A stretch of 64,000 nucleotides of DNA, from NCBI GenBank assembly GCA_019186825.1, contig JABARP010000015.1, positions 1,367 through 65,366 of the forward strand, read 5' to 3'. Below are positions 1 through 8,270 of this stretch, one piece after another. The stretch's first letter is position 1. Each line of letters opens with the position of its first letter. Below the pieces are notes generated by a model, which was not told where the DNA came from, searched no databases, and saw only the letters and a list, made by a program, of their open reading frames with translations. The stretch is from Pyrinomonadaceae bacterium. Lineage in GTDB: Bacteria; Acidobacteriota; Blastocatellia; Pyrinomonadales; Pyrinomonadaceae. The position numbers and the translations under genes were made by a program.

Positions 1-117
1 GTTGCCGGTGAGGGGAAGGATTATTTGATCCCGTTCGCTTCTTCGATATGTGTCGAGGTGCTGCCGCAGAACCGATATATTCGGGTCGATCCGCCGGAGG
101 GGTTACTGGAGTTTTAG
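1..117 (+). CDS. rimM: Ribosome maturation factor RimM, C-terminal fragment
   Basis: The window opens inside an open frame that ends in TAG at 115-117 and encodes 38 residues. They include a LIPFASSICVEV stretch and end in DPPEGLLEF, which matches the end of the PRC-barrel domain of RimM, the 30S assembly factor that binds protein S19. The next gene, trmD, begins at the very next base, and rimM-trmD-rplS is a classic gene order. The 5' part lies outside the window, so length and start cannot be judged. The assignment rests on the C-terminal motif plus context. Confidence 0.85.
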   Translation, partial: VAGEGKDYLIPFASSICVEVLPQNRYIRVDPPEGLLEF

Positions 118-834
118 GTGAAGATCGATGTTTTGACAATTTTCCCTGAATACTTCGATTCGATCTTTGAATTCGGCATCATACGCCGAGCAAAATTGGC
201 AGAGATCGTGGAGATAAATGTCCACGATATTCGCGAATTCGCTGTCGATAAGCACAGGATGGTCGATGATCGGCCGTTCGGCGGCGGCGACGGAATGGTC
301 CTAAAGCCCGAACCGCTTTTTGCGGCGATCGAGCATTTGACGGGATCTTCCAGCCGCGAAGACTACGCTCCGGGAACGCGTGTCGTTCTCCTGACGCCGC
401 AAGGACGGCCGTTCAAGCAGCGTGTTGCAGCGGAGCTTGCGGGCGAGGTCGAGCATCTCGTACTCATTTGCGGGCGATACGAAGGCGTTGACGAAAGGGT
501 CAACGAGCGGCTCGTTAGCGAAGAGATCTCGATCGGGGATTATGTGCTTTCGGGCGGCGAACCCGCGGCATCGGTCGTCGTGGATGCGATCGTAAGACTG
601 CTTCCTGGTGCTTTGGGGAGCGAGACATCTGCCGAGAACGATTCGTTCTCAGACGGGCTGCTTGATTGCCCGCATTACACAAGACCTGCGGAATTTCGCG
701 GGATGAAGGTCCCCGAGGTTCTTCTGAACGGCCACCATGCCGAGATAGAAAAATGGCGCCGAAAAATGGCGCTCGAAAAAACACAAAGGGTCCGCGAGGA
801 CCTTATTATGGGAGAGAATGGTGAAAGTGAATAG
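118..834 (+). CDS. trmD: tRNA (guanine-N1)-methyltransferase TrmD
   Basis: This 238-residue protein begins at a GTG that directly abuts the preceding stop codon. It transfers a methyl group from S-adenosylmethionine to G37 of tRNAs with a G36pG37 sequence, which prevents +1 frameshifting. Visible family features are the start [12 protein letters not shown], the [13 protein letters not shown] segment, the trefoil-knot cofactor site around [13 protein letters not shown], and [13 protein letters not shown] followed by the acidic loop and the HYTRP segment. The family more often has GGELPA at the last site; here one residue is missing. It sits between rimM and rplS, as in many bacteria. Length is normal. 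Confidence 0.97.
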   Translation: MKIDVLTIFPEYFDSIFEFGIIRRAKLAEIVEINVHDIREFAVDKHRMVDDRPFGGGDGMVLKPEPLFAAIEHLTGSSSREDYAPGTRVVLLTPQGRPFKQRVAAELAGEVEHLVLICGRYEGVDERVNERLVSEEISIGDYVLSGGEPAASVVVDAIVRLLPGALGSETSAENDSFSDGLLDCPHYTRPAEFRGMKVPEVLLNGHHAEIEKWRRKMALEKTQRVREDLIMGENGESE

Positions 835-886
835 ATAGTTGGAACAAATTTGGAGACTATCGATTGACCTCTGGCCGCACAACAAA

Positions 887-1255
887 ATGAATAGACTGGA
901 TATAGTCGAAAAGACTCAACTTAAAGAGAACATTCCTGCATTTCAGCCCGGCGATACGCTTCGCGTTCACGTCCGGATCAAAGAAGGCACAAAGGAACGC
1001 CTGCAGGCGTTCGAGGGCGTTTGCATTGCCCGCAAACATGGCGGCGTCCGCGAGACCGTAACCGTGCGAAAGGTGAGTTTCGGCGTCGGTGTCGAGCGTA
1101 TCTTCCCGCTACACGCGACGGTCGTCGATCATATCGACGTTGTCCGCCGCGGTAAGGTTCGCCGTGCCAAGCTTTATTATCTCCGCAACCTCCGCGGCAA
1201 AGCGGCCCGTATCAAAGAGAGAGATACGCGTAGCAAGGCTCAGGGCGGCAAGTAG
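887..1255 (+). CDS. rplS: 50S ribosomal protein L19
   Basis: This 122-residue protein is a component of the large ribosomal subunit at the 30S-50S interface. The ATG at 887 is chosen because the protein then starts [17 protein letters not shown], the usual L19 N-terminus; an open TTG upstream at 839 would add 16 residues that do not resemble the family. The [13 protein letters not shown] and [12 protein letters not shown] segments are typical. The C-terminus is slightly extended and basic. It lies about 50 bp after trmD and is probably co-transcribed with rimM and trmD. Confidence 0.97.
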   Translation: MNRLDIVEKTQLKENIPAFQPGDTLRVHVRIKEGTKERLQAFEGVCIARKHGGVRETVTVRKVSFGVGVERIFPLHATVVDHIDVVRRGKVRRAKLYYLRNLRGKAARIKERDTRSKAQGGK

Positions 1256-1365
1256 GTTGTTGACAGCTTACCGTCTGACAGCGTCTACGCACTAGGCCGA
1301 TCTGGGTGGTTCCGATGTCGCAGTGAACGCTGATCGGGCCAACGGTAGTAGTACAGAAACGGTAG

Positions 1366-1761
1366 ATGAGATTGGGGCGTCGCGAATTCGTCGTAGCATC
1401 GGGCTCGGCGATCGCGTACGCCCTTTTGCCATCGTACATTGCAAGCGGAGAAACAAAGATGCACGGACTGATCGGAAAGATGATCGCGGTCGAAGGCAAA
1501 CGTGATGAACTCATCAAGATCCTTCTGGACGGTGTCTCCGACATGCCTGGATGTCTAAGCTATGTCGTGGCAAAGGACCCAACGGATAAGAATGCGATCT
1601 GGATCACCGAGGTTTGGGACAGCAAGGAAAGCCACGCAGCGTCGCTGCAACTGCCTGCAGTTAAGGAGGCGATCGCAAAAGGGAAACCTTTGATCGCGAG
1701 TTTTGGCGACTATCACACAACGGAGCCGGTCGGCGGCCACGGCTTGAAAACGAGTAGCTGA
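1366..1761 (+). CDS. ABM-domain (putative quinol) monooxygenase
   Basis: This 131-residue protein matches small antibiotic-biosynthesis-monooxygenase (ABM) domain proteins of the YgiN type: GLIGKMIAVEGKRDEL, then an MPGCLSYVV segment and AIWITEVWDSKESH. The family forms dimeric alpha/beta barrels that oxidise quinol-like compounds without a cofactor; the substrate here is unknown. From the ATG at 1366 the protein carries an N-terminal RRE plus a hydrophobic stretch (residues 5-27) that looks like a twin-arginine-type signal. The ATG at 1459 would give a cytosolic 100-residue form that starts exactly where the family usually starts. The sequence does not settle which start is used. It stands alone between rplS and rnhB. 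Confidence 0.8.
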   Translation: MRLGRREFVVASGSAIAYALLPSYIASGETKMHGLIGKMIAVEGKRDELIKILLDGVSDMPGCLSYVVAKDPTDKNAIWITEVWDSKESHAASLQLPAVKEAIAKGKPLIASFGDYHTTEPVGGHGLKTSS

Positions 1762-1806
1762 ACGCGCCCTTCGCCGTTTTGTGGATACCGCGTATAATTC
1801 ATTGTC

Positions 1807-2511
1807 GTGAATGCATTTCAGCTGTCCGCAACTAAGGAAACTTTCACGATCGGTCTCGACTTCGAACACGTTGCCCGCGAGGAAGGGTTTCTTTTTGTTG
1901 CTGGCGTCGATGAGGTCGGGCGGGGATGCCTTGCCGGGCCGGTCGTTGCGGCTGCCTGCATTCTCGATCTTTCGAAGCCGTTGCCGGACGGGCTCGACGA
2001 CTCGAAGAAGATCACGGCCGGGAAGCGTGCGGCGATCGCCGAAGAGTTAAAGGCAACGGCCATCGCATATTCGACCGGGCAGGTCGAGGCGGAAGAGATA
2101 GACCGCATCAACATCCTGGAAGCTACAAAAAAAGCGATGCTCGCCGCCATCGAAGCCCTTTCGCCCGCGGCAGATTATCTCCTCATCGACGCGTTACAGT
2201 TAAAAGGTACTAGGTTGCCGCAAAAGGCGATCATAAAGGGCGACTCGATCTCTGTTTCGATCGCGGCCGCTTCGATTATCGCAAAGACGTATCGCGACGC
2301 ACTGATGTGCGACTATCACAACGAGTTCCCGCAATACGGATTTGACGGCCACAAAGGTTACGGTTGTGCCTCGCATTTTGCCGCCCTGAGGGAGCACGGG
2401 CCATGCCGTCTGCATCGGTTGAGTTTTCGCGGTGTCCTCCCGGATGCGCGTCAAGGCGACGCCGAGACGCGATCCGAGTCTCTCATAGGCCTTTTCATCA
2501 AAAATACCTGA
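1807..2511 (+). CDS. rnhB: Ribonuclease HII
   Basis: This 234-residue protein removes ribonucleotides misincorporated in DNA and degrades RNA in RNA-DNA hybrids. The acidic metal site begins with VDEVGRGCLAGP (Asp35, Glu36), followed by DDSKKI, YLLIDAL and the SIIAKTYRD segment; HGPCRLHRLSFRG marks the C-terminal end of the core. A GTG start at 1807 is used; about 15 residues precede the conserved core. A further C-terminal tail of about 25 residues (ARQGDAETRSESL...) is not conserved and overlaps the end of the convergent TonB receptor gene by 14 bp. Confidence 0.96.
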   Translation: MNAFQLSATKETFTIGLDFEHVAREEGFLFVAGVDEVGRGCLAGPVVAAACILDLSKPLPDGLDDSKKITAGKRAAIAEELKATAIAYSTGQVEAEEIDRINILEATKKAMLAAIEALSPAADYLLIDALQLKGTRLPQKAIIKGDSISVSIAAASIIAKTYRDALMCDYHNEFPQYGFDGHKGYGCASHFAALREHGPCRLHRLSFRGVLPDARQGDAETRSESLIGLFIKNT

Positions 2512-4678
2512 CCGTATAAGTAAGCTTTACGCCGCGTCCCATCTCGGGTGAAATATCCTTGATGAAAGAGACGTGGTTGAAGTACAGCTTATTGTTGAGG
2601 TTAAAGGCACTTAGGCTGAATAGATGAGCCAGGTGCTTCTGCACGAAGACGTAGCTGGCCGTGAGATTCACAACGCCATAGCCGGCGGTCGGCGTTTCGT
2701 CCGTAAAGGTGCGCGTTTGTTTGGCGACCGCAACGAATTCCGGTTTGACGCTGAACGAATTGTAATGAAGATCGAGGCCGATGCGTCCGCGAAGCGGCGG
2801 GATCCTCGGAAGAGCGCGACCATCGGAAAGTTCCGCCTGTACATAATCGGCTCCCGCGAGGAGGGCCGCAAATTTCGACAGCTTTACCTGACCGTGAAGC
2901 TCGAGTCCCCAGAATCGACTCGTCCCTTGCAAGTACCTTGCGATCGGAAATCCGCTGTCAGCGTCGATGTCGCCGGTCGGTGCGAGGAAGATATAATCCT
3001 GCAGACGGTAATAGTAAAAGGCGGCTTGGCCCTGAAAACGGCTCACGGTCTGTGAGAACGAAAGGTCGATGCCGTCGCCGATCTCAGGCCGGAGGGCGTT
3101 GTTCCCGATCTCGTAGGCAAGCGTCCCGTCGTGCGGGCCGTGATTGTAGAGCTCATCGAGCGCCGGCGGGCGGTACGAATGCTTGTAGCTTGCAACGAAT
3201 CGGCCGCCTTCCCAGGCGTCGTATTTCGCGCTTGCAGCGCCGGAGAGTCCCGAGAATTTTCTATCCGGAAGGAGCGGATTTCGCGGGTCGTAGCGTCGAT
3301 GTTCGATACGGCCTGCGAACTCGAGCCCAAGTCGTCCGAACTTAAGTTCTTCGAACACGAATCCTGCATACGAGCCTTCCTTTACCGGGCCATCGATCAG
3401 CATCTCGTCACCGACGGTCGAAAAATCGCGGCCGGAAAATTCAAATCCGAACTTGCCGTTCAGATTTCGATACGGTTTTTGTTCGAAGATACCGCGTACC
3501 GAATTCGTATCGTTGCGGAATGTGGTTCCGACCTCGGAATCAGCGATCTCCTGGTGCCGATATCGCGAAATATCGACCGTAAAGCGTATCTTCGAAAAGG
3601 GAAGTTCGCCGTCGTTGTAGCCGAAACTGAATCGCGTGTCGTTCCGGTGCATACGAAGCGAACGCAATTCGGGCGAAGCTTCGCGGATGTCGAGCGGAAT
3701 GCCGTAGCGATTCTGCACGTATGAGAATGAGCCGTTGATGAACGCCTTTTCGCCGTAATAGCCAACACCGATCGTGCCTCCTGCCGAGCGTGTGAAGGTG
3801 TTCAGAACCTTGCCCCAGTTGCCGCCCGCCGAATATGCGCTGGAACGTTGTCCATTTGCGTTCGCCCAGACGAGCCACTTCTTATAGCCGTATTGGATGC
3901 CGCCTGCGGCCGACGCAGATGCTCCAGGTACACCACCAGAGGTTGAAAAATAGCCGCGAAGGCCGGGATGCCATTCCTCCTCACGGCCCGATACAGCGTT
4001 GACCACGCCGCCGATCGCACCGCTCGAATAGAGGAGAGTTTCAGGCCCTTTGATGACCTCGATCCGTTCGACCGAGAGCGTATCGACAGGTTCGGCGTGG
4101 TCGCCGGACTGTGCTCCAAGCGAGCCGACGCCGACGCCGTCTGCGGTCACCTTTACGCGGTCACCGTCGAAGCCGCGTATCACGGGCCGCGATGCCCCCG
4201 GGCCTGCGGAACGTTTTGCAACGCCTGCTTCACCCGCCAGAACGTCGCCAAGGCCAGTCGTTGGGCGTGCCGTGATCTGGACGGAATCGAGCGTGTTTAC
4301 ATTCGAAAATGCTACCTGCGGAGTCGCATCTTCGCCGGAGACGGTCACATCCGCAGCGACACCCGCAAGCTTGATGTCGAAATCGACCGTCGTTGTTTCG
4401 CCGCTACGGACGATGGCGACGCTTGTAACATCCTTGAAACCTTCGATATGGGTTGTCAGGTGATATGTGCCGGCGGCGAGGCCGGTGAAGCGATATGTCC
4501 CGAGGTCATCGGTCGCGGCTACGCGTTCGAGTTCCTTTATGCGTATAGAGACGTTATGAACGACCGCCTTGTCGGGCCCGTATGTAACGGTGCCGGAGAT
4601 CGTTCCTGTTGATTGTTGAGCGAATGCCGAGCTGCAAAATAGCAGTGCTGCGGCGATGAGAAGAATAAACCTTTTCAT
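2498..4678 (-). CDS. TonB-dependent outer-membrane receptor, ZnuD-like
   Basis: The 726-residue protein starts with a signal peptide (MKRFILLIAAALLFCSSAFA). An AGAAAGG Shine-Dalgarno lies just upstream of this ATG, which favours it over a start 16 codons earlier. Residues about 24-95 form a carboxypeptidase-regulatory-like beta domain, common in acidobacterial receptors. The plug follows (LAGEAGVAKRS, RPVIRGFDGDRVKV, RIEVIKGPETLLYSSGAIGG), then a 22-strand-type barrel ending in aromatic RYF. SGDHAEPVDTL in the plug and HVSFIKDISPEMGRG near the end resemble the zinc receptor ZnuD, so a zinc or other metal-chelate substrate is inferred. It is preceded on the same strand by a small exported protein and overlaps rnhB tail to tail. 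Confidence 0.88.
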   Translation of the reverse strand: MKRFILLIAAALLFCSSAFAQQSTGTISGTVTYGPDKAVVHNVSIRIKELERVAATDDLGTYRFTGLAAGTYHLTTHIEGFKDVTSVAIVRSGETTTVDFDIKLAGVAADVTVSGEDATPQVAFSNVNTLDSVQITARPTTGLGDVLAGEAGVAKRSAGPGASRPVIRGFDGDRVKVTADGVGVGSLGAQSGDHAEPVDTLSVERIEVIKGPETLLYSSGAIGGVVNAVSGREEEWHPGLRGYFSTSGGVPGASASAAGGIQYGYKKWLVWANANGQRSSAYSAGGNWGKVLNTFTRSAGGTIGVGYYGEKAFINGSFSYVQNRYGIPLDIREASPELRSLRMHRNDTRFSFGYNDGELPFSKIRFTVDISRYRHQEIADSEVGTTFRNDTNSVRGIFEQKPYRNLNGKFGFEFSGRDFSTVGDEMLIDGPVKEGSYAGFVFEELKFGRLGLEFAGRIEHRRYDPRNPLLPDRKFSGLSGAASAKYDAWEGGRFVASYKHSYRPPALDELYNHGPHDGTLAYEIGNNALRPEIGDGIDLSFSQTVSRFQGQAAFYYYRLQDYIFLAPTGDIDADSGFPIARYLQGTSRFWGLELHGQVKLSKFAALLAGADYVQAELSDGRALPRIPPLRGRIGLDLHYNSFSVKPEFVAVAKQTRTFTDETPTAGYGVVNLTASYVFVQKHLAHLFSLSAFNLNNKLYFNHVSFIKDISPEMGRGVKLTYTVRYF

Positions 4679-4810
4679 TTTTTGAACCTTTCTGATCTTC
4701 GATTGAGAACGGAAGGCTCCGTGCATCGTACTCTGGCACGAAACGTATCCTTTGCGAGGGCTGACGGGCTCGACCGCGCGTATTCGACGTGCACAAGGCG
4801 AGTCGATACA

Positions 4811-5242
4811 CTACGAGCAAGAATGGGCGCCGTTCAGCCGGTCAATGTTTCTATTTGATCGAGAGCAGGCTAGTTCCGGTGGGCGGAAGAGAAGGTCAGG
4901 CGGACGAAATCGTGGCCGTGTCTCCGGGAAAAAGAGCGGAGATGCGTCGGTCTGTAAGGCGTCGCCCGCTGGCAACAAAAAGCCGCCGATGAGTCCGTTG
5001 TGCTGAACCTTGTCATGGGCGAACGACGCAGCTTGACGATCCTTTTCTCGGGTATTCGAGCAGAGAACCAAGGTTTGGCAAGGGTCTTCGCTGTCATGGC
5101 CGGAGGCGGTCATTTCCGCTTCCGAATGGTGATAGACGACCGCACAGATAGCTCCGTGCGAAGCGAATTCAGCAAGCAGAATAAAGAGAAAGAGCCCCGC
5201 AAGGAGCCGCATCCACTTAATATTCTTTTCGTTGAACCGCAT
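4811..5242 (-). CDS. Small exported protein upstream of the ZnuD-like receptor
   Basis: I do not recognise this 143-residue protein. Its N-terminus has a basic start and one hydrophobic segment (WMRLLAGLFLFILLAEFA) that looks like a signal peptide or anchor. The mature part begins with AVVYHHSEAEMTASGHDSED, rich in His and acidic residues, and it has further cysteines (CQTLVLC). The C-terminal third is Pro/Arg-rich. It lies 132 bp before the ZnuD-like receptor on the same strand, so a role in periplasmic metal handling is plausible but is only inference. A palindrome lies just upstream of its start. That it is a real gene is supported by the signal sequence and gene spacing. Confidence 0.55.
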   Translation of the reverse strand: MRFNEKNIKWMRLLAGLFLFILLAEFASHGAICAVVYHHSEAEMTASGHDSEDPCQTLVLCSNTREKDRQAASFAHDKVQHNGLIGGFLLPAGDALQTDASPLFFPETRPRFRPPDLLFRPPELACSRSNRNIDRLNGAHSCS

Positions 5243-5260
5243 TTTGAGATCTTATCGTCC

Positions 5261-5274
5261 GCGTATTGATACGC
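5261..5274. promoter_or_regulatory. Palindrome upstream of the exported protein/TonB receptor pair
   Basis: GCGTAT-TG-ATACGC is a perfect 6+6 bp inverted repeat with a 2-bp centre, 19 bp upstream of the minus-strand start at 5242. The position fits an operator for the metal-uptake pair. The overlapping plus-strand stretch TTGATACGCATTCTG also has a partial likeness to a Fur-type site. No regulator can be named from this alone. Confidence 0.35.
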
Positions 5275-5400
5275 ATTCTGCACGAATAAGGTTGCAAGCC
5301 GCGGCTTTGCCCCGAAATTGACGAGCAGATAAGATGAAATTTTACACGTTTTGAAACATAGAGTTAACACGAGGCAGATAGATTCAGAATAGGCATTCAG

Positions 5401-6102
5401 ATGCCGAACGACGTTATGCATCAGAGAATTCTCGTCGTTGAAGACGACGCGGACATTGCAGAGAGCCTCGAATATAACCTTCAGCGTGCGGGCTTTTTGC
5501 CCGTCGTTGCAGAATCCGGCGAAAAAGGCCTGCATCTAGCGCTTGATAAACGGAACCGTCCAAAGCTGATCATTCTCGACCTTATGCTACCGGGTATGAG
5601 CGGGATGGAACTCTGCCGCAGGATCCGCCGCGAGCCGACTGCAGCGGAGACGCCGATAATCATGCTCACGGCCAAGTCCGCCGAAGCGGATCGGATCGCG
5701 GGCCTAAATATCGGGGCCGACGATTATATCGTCAAGCCATTTTCGGTAAAAGAGCTGATCGCACGCGTGAACGCCGTTCTCCGCCGGAGCGAAAAGGACA
5801 CCTCGCGCGTCTATTGCGACAAGAAGCTCGCCGTCGATCTCGATGCCTTCCGTGTCGAATGCGGCGGCACGCCGGTAAAACTCACGCGAAAAGAATTTTC
5901 CCTGCTCGAACATCTGATCAACAACATCGGCCGTGTAGCGACACGTCAGCAGCTGATCGACAGCATTTGGGGATACACCTATATGGGCGATTCGCGGACG
6001 CTCGATGTACACATTCGACGACTCAGGCAAAAGCTTGGGGATTGCGGTTCGGCGGTCGAGACTGTTATCGGTACGGGTTATAAGTTCGTGGGCTGCAAGT
6101 AG
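5401..6102 (+). CDS. OmpR/PhoB-type response regulator
   Basis: The 233-residue protein has a receiver domain (about residues 9-122) with acidic pocket EDD at 14-16, phosphoacceptor Asp60 in LIILDLMLPG, and Lys112 in IVKPF. A winged-helix DNA-binding domain follows (about 138-230; RKEFSLLEHL, RQQLIDSIWG, RTLDVHIRRLRQKLG). This architecture controls transcription after phosphorylation by a partner kinase. Its gene is followed 7 bp later by a histidine kinase, so the two form a two-component pair. Resemblance is closest to PhoB/PhoP-type regulators, but the signal cannot be read from the sequence. An alternative ATG lies five codons downstream. Confidence 0.93.
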   Translation: MPNDVMHQRILVVEDDADIAESLEYNLQRAGFLPVVAESGEKGLHLALDKRNRPKLIILDLMLPGMSGMELCRRIRREPTAAETPIIMLTAKSAEADRIAGLNIGADDYIVKPFSVKELIARVNAVLRRSEKDTSRVYCDKKLAVDLDAFRVECGGTPVKLTRKEFSLLEHLINNIGRVATRQQLIDSIWGYTYMGDSRTLDVHIRRLRQKLGDCGSAVETVIGTGYKFVGCK

Positions 6103-6109
6103 ATCGGCA

Positions 6110-7144
6110 ATGAAAGAGAACGGACACCGCGAGATCCTCGCTACGATACTCGACACCACGCGCGAGTGCGTGATCGTCGCCGGAGCGGATTCGCGGATCT
6201 CAGGCTGGAACGAGGCCGCGCGGCTCGCGTTCTCGCCGAATCTTTCGCCCGAAGGCCGCAGGATCAGCGAGGTCTTGCGTGACCTGGATCTTCACGAAGC
6301 ATTCCGCCGGGCTCTTGAGGACGGCGTCGAGTCGGAAATTCGGCTTGAGACGAATGGCGGAGACCGCAAGTTTGACGTTCACGTATCGCCGCTCGATCTT
6401 GGCGGCGAACGCGAGGCCATCGCATTCTTTTACGAAACAACGCGGCTCGACCGGCTTGAGGTCGTCCGGCAAGAATTCCTCTCGAATATCTCGCATGAAT
6501 TGCGCACTCCATTGACGTCGATCCTTGCGTTCGTAGAAACGCTCGAGGACGGCGGCATCGACGATGAGGGCAATAGCCGGCGATTTCTCGGCGTGATCCG
6601 GCGGAATGCCGAGCGGATGAATAGCCTCATCGCGGACATTCTAGAGCTTTCGCAGATCGAGGCCGGACGAGTCGCCGTCGAACCGAAGATGGTCGACCTT
6701 GGCTCGCTGGTGAACGAGATCTTTACGGCACTCGGCTCAAAAGCAGATTCGCGCGACGTCACACTCCGTTCAGCGGTCGGCGAGGGCGTGCGTGTTTTTG
6801 CTGACGCACGGCGGCTAGAACAGATGCTCGTCAATCTGATCGACAACGCGATTAAGTTCAACCGAACGGGCGGTGAGGTCAACGTTTCTCACGAAAGGCA
6901 GGGCGATATCGATCTGATAAGCGTATCGGACACCGGTGAAGGAATATTGCCCGAACATCTGGCACGCATCTTCGAGCGATTTTATCGGATCGACCGTGCC
7001 CGTTCGCGTGAGATGGGCGGCACGGGCCTAGGGCTTGCGATCGTCAAGCATCTCGCACGGCTCCACAATGGCGATGTGTCCGTCGAATCAGAGCTTGGGA
7101 AAGGTTCGACGTTTCGGATCGAGCTTCCTGCCCCGGCAAAATGA
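6110..7144 (+). CDS. PAS-domain sensor histidine kinase without membrane segments
   Basis: A 344-residue kinase partnered with the preceding regulator. Residues about 8-112 form a PAS-like sensor (DTTRECVIVAGADSRISGWN). The HisKA domain carries the phosphoacceptor His129 in NISHELRTPLTS. The ATPase domain shows the N box (LVNLIDNAIKFN), G1 (DTGEGI), F box (FERFYRID) and G2 (GGTGLGLAIVKH). An in-frame opening extends upstream into the regulator gene, but the ATG at 6110 is the sensible start. The C-terminal half is PhoR/WalK-like, yet there is no transmembrane segment or periplasmic domain, so it is probably cytosolic or relies on a partner to sense signals. Confidence 0.92.
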   Translation: MKENGHREILATILDTTRECVIVAGADSRISGWNEAARLAFSPNLSPEGRRISEVLRDLDLHEAFRRALEDGVESEIRLETNGGDRKFDVHVSPLDLGGEREAIAFFYETTRLDRLEVVRQEFLSNISHELRTPLTSILAFVETLEDGGIDDEGNSRRFLGVIRRNAERMNSLIADILELSQIEAGRVAVEPKMVDLGSLVNEIFTALGSKADSRDVTLRSAVGEGVRVFADARRLEQMLVNLIDNAIKFNRTGGEVNVSHERQGDIDLISVSDTGEGILPEHLARIFERFYRIDRARSREMGGTGLGLAIVKHLARLHNGDVSVESELGKGSTFRIELPAPAK

Positions 7145-7212
7145 CACTCGCAAATTCCCCTGCGTTGTGGTATCCTTACAATACTTTCTAAATTATCGTT
7201 TGCCCGCCGAAG

Positions 7213-7244
7213 CTTGTAAATACAAGGTTTGACAGCATTTGTCA
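7213..7244. promoter_or_regulatory. Two adjacent inverted repeats upstream of the CarD-family gene
   Basis: CTTGTA-AA-TACAAG (7213-7226) is followed 3 bp later by TGACA-N5-TGTCA (7230-7244), both perfect inverted repeats and 23 bp or more ahead of the ATG at 7267. Placement suggests an operator or a structured leader for the CarD-like gene. A weak promoter-like pair (TTGTGG at 7165, TAAATT at 7189) lies further upstream, which would place both repeats in the transcript. Confidence 0.35.
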
Positions 7245-7266
7245 CACGCATCGCCCAGTTTGAGGA

Positions 7267-7818
7267 ATGCGGAAAAAAGCGGCAGTGAAGCTCGAGATCG
7301 GAAAAAAAGTTTGCTATCCCGGACAGGGTGTATGCTCTGTCGAATCTCGAACTGAACGAAATATCGGCGACAGCAAGATCAAAGGATTTTACCTGCGTGT
7401 CGTCAGCGATAATTCCTCGATCTTCGTTCCTGAAACAAATGTCGATTCGGTCGGACTCCGGCCCGTTATCACGGGCTCGCAATGCAAACGGCTGATCACG
7501 CGTCTTGCAGAGGATTTTGAATCCGCCTCGTCAGATTGGAAATCGAGATCGCGTGAATTTATGCAAAAGCTGCAATCGGGCGATATCTTTGCGACGGCGG
7601 ACGTGCTTAAGAAGCTCACCTACCTAAGCCACGAAAAACGCCTGTCTTTCCGCGAACAAACACTGCTTGAGAAGGCAAAGTTCCTCATCGTTTCGGAGAT
7701 AACCAGCTCATCCGAGCAGGATCCGGCAGAGACCGAGGTGCAGGTGATCGCTCGTGTCGAAAGAGCGTGCGCCAAACACTCTGCGGCGCGTCCGCGTGCT
7801 GCGGTCGCCGGTTCTTGA
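7267..7818 (+). CDS. CarD/CdnL-family transcription regulator
   Basis: The 183-residue protein has the CarD-type Tudor-like RNA-polymerase-interacting domain at the N-terminus (EIGKKVCYPGQGVCSVES, FYLRVVSDNSSIFVPETN), followed by a helical C-terminal domain (WKSRSREFMQKLQSGDIF, ADVLKKLTYLSHEKRLSF). The family binds the RNA polymerase beta subunit and stabilises the open complex at rRNA and other promoters. The C-terminal 30 residues are Ala/Arg-rich and poorly conserved. It follows the two-component pair with a 122-bp gap that holds two inverted repeats and appears to be its own transcription unit. Confidence 0.9.
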   Translation: MRKKAAVKLEIGKKVCYPGQGVCSVESRTERNIGDSKIKGFYLRVVSDNSSIFVPETNVDSVGLRPVITGSQCKRLITRLAEDFESASSDWKSRSREFMQKLQSGDIFATADVLKKLTYLSHEKRLSFREQTLLEKAKFLIVSEITSSSEQDPAETEVQVIARVERACAKHSAARPRAAVAGS

Positions 7819-7844
7819 GCGCAACGCCCGGATCGAAACGACGA

Positions 7845-8270
7845 TCAGGCCCCGCCTTTCTTGTAACTTGTTCTTACTACGGTCTTTATATTCCCGCGGA
7901 CGTTGAAATCGCCTTCGATCTCGAGAGCGAGCGGGTCGCAAGCCTCGACAAAATCATCGCGAATTACGTTTATCACATGCTCGTGGAATATCTTCACATG
8001 GCGGAAAGAATTGATGTAGAGCTTCAAGCTTTTTAGCTCGACGCAGAGTTTGTTCGGGATGTAGCGAAGCCGTATCGTCGCAAAATCCGGGAAGTCCGAG
8101 AATGGACAGATCGCGGTGAATTCCGGAATCTCGAACTCGACCCAAATCTCTTTGCCCGGGAATTCGTACGGGAAAGAATCGAGCGGCGTAAGGTTCATTT
8201 CCTCACGCGGTGTCGGCCGAATATCGAGGCCTTGTGTATTGCTGCCCTCAGGCTGCCTTTCGTCTAGCAT
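7845..8270 (-). CDS. queF: NADPH-dependent 7-cyano-7-deazaguanine reductase (type I)
   Basis: The 141-residue enzyme reduces preQ0 to preQ1 in queuosine biosynthesis. With the ATG at 8270 the catalytic residues fall at Cys55 ([13 protein letters not shown]) and Asp62, the numbering of the Bacillus enzyme. The QueF motif ELKSLKLY, the NSFR segment, and the FHEHVINVI helix of this T-fold protein are all present. A longer frame begins at 8309, but it would extend further into the upstream gene. The chosen start already overlaps the end of the exonuclease gene by 23 bp, suggesting translational coupling. No other queuosine gene is in the window. Confidence 0.95.
   Translation of the reverse strand: MLDERQPEGSNTQGLDIRPTPREEMNLTPLDSFPYEFPGKEIWVEFEIPEFTAICPFSDFPDFATIRLRYIPNKLCVELKSLKLYINSFRHVKIFHEHVINVIRDDFVEACDPLALEIEGDFNVRGNIKTVVRTSYKKGGA

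Noticed and set aside
839-886. A longer L19 start at TTG 839
   Set aside because: The extra 16 residues do not fit the conserved L19 N-terminus, which begins exactly at ATG 887.
6005-6109. A longer histidine-kinase start inside the response-regulator gene
   Set aside because: The additional 35 residues are an out-of-frame reading of the regulator's C-terminus; the ATG at 6110 lies just after its stop.
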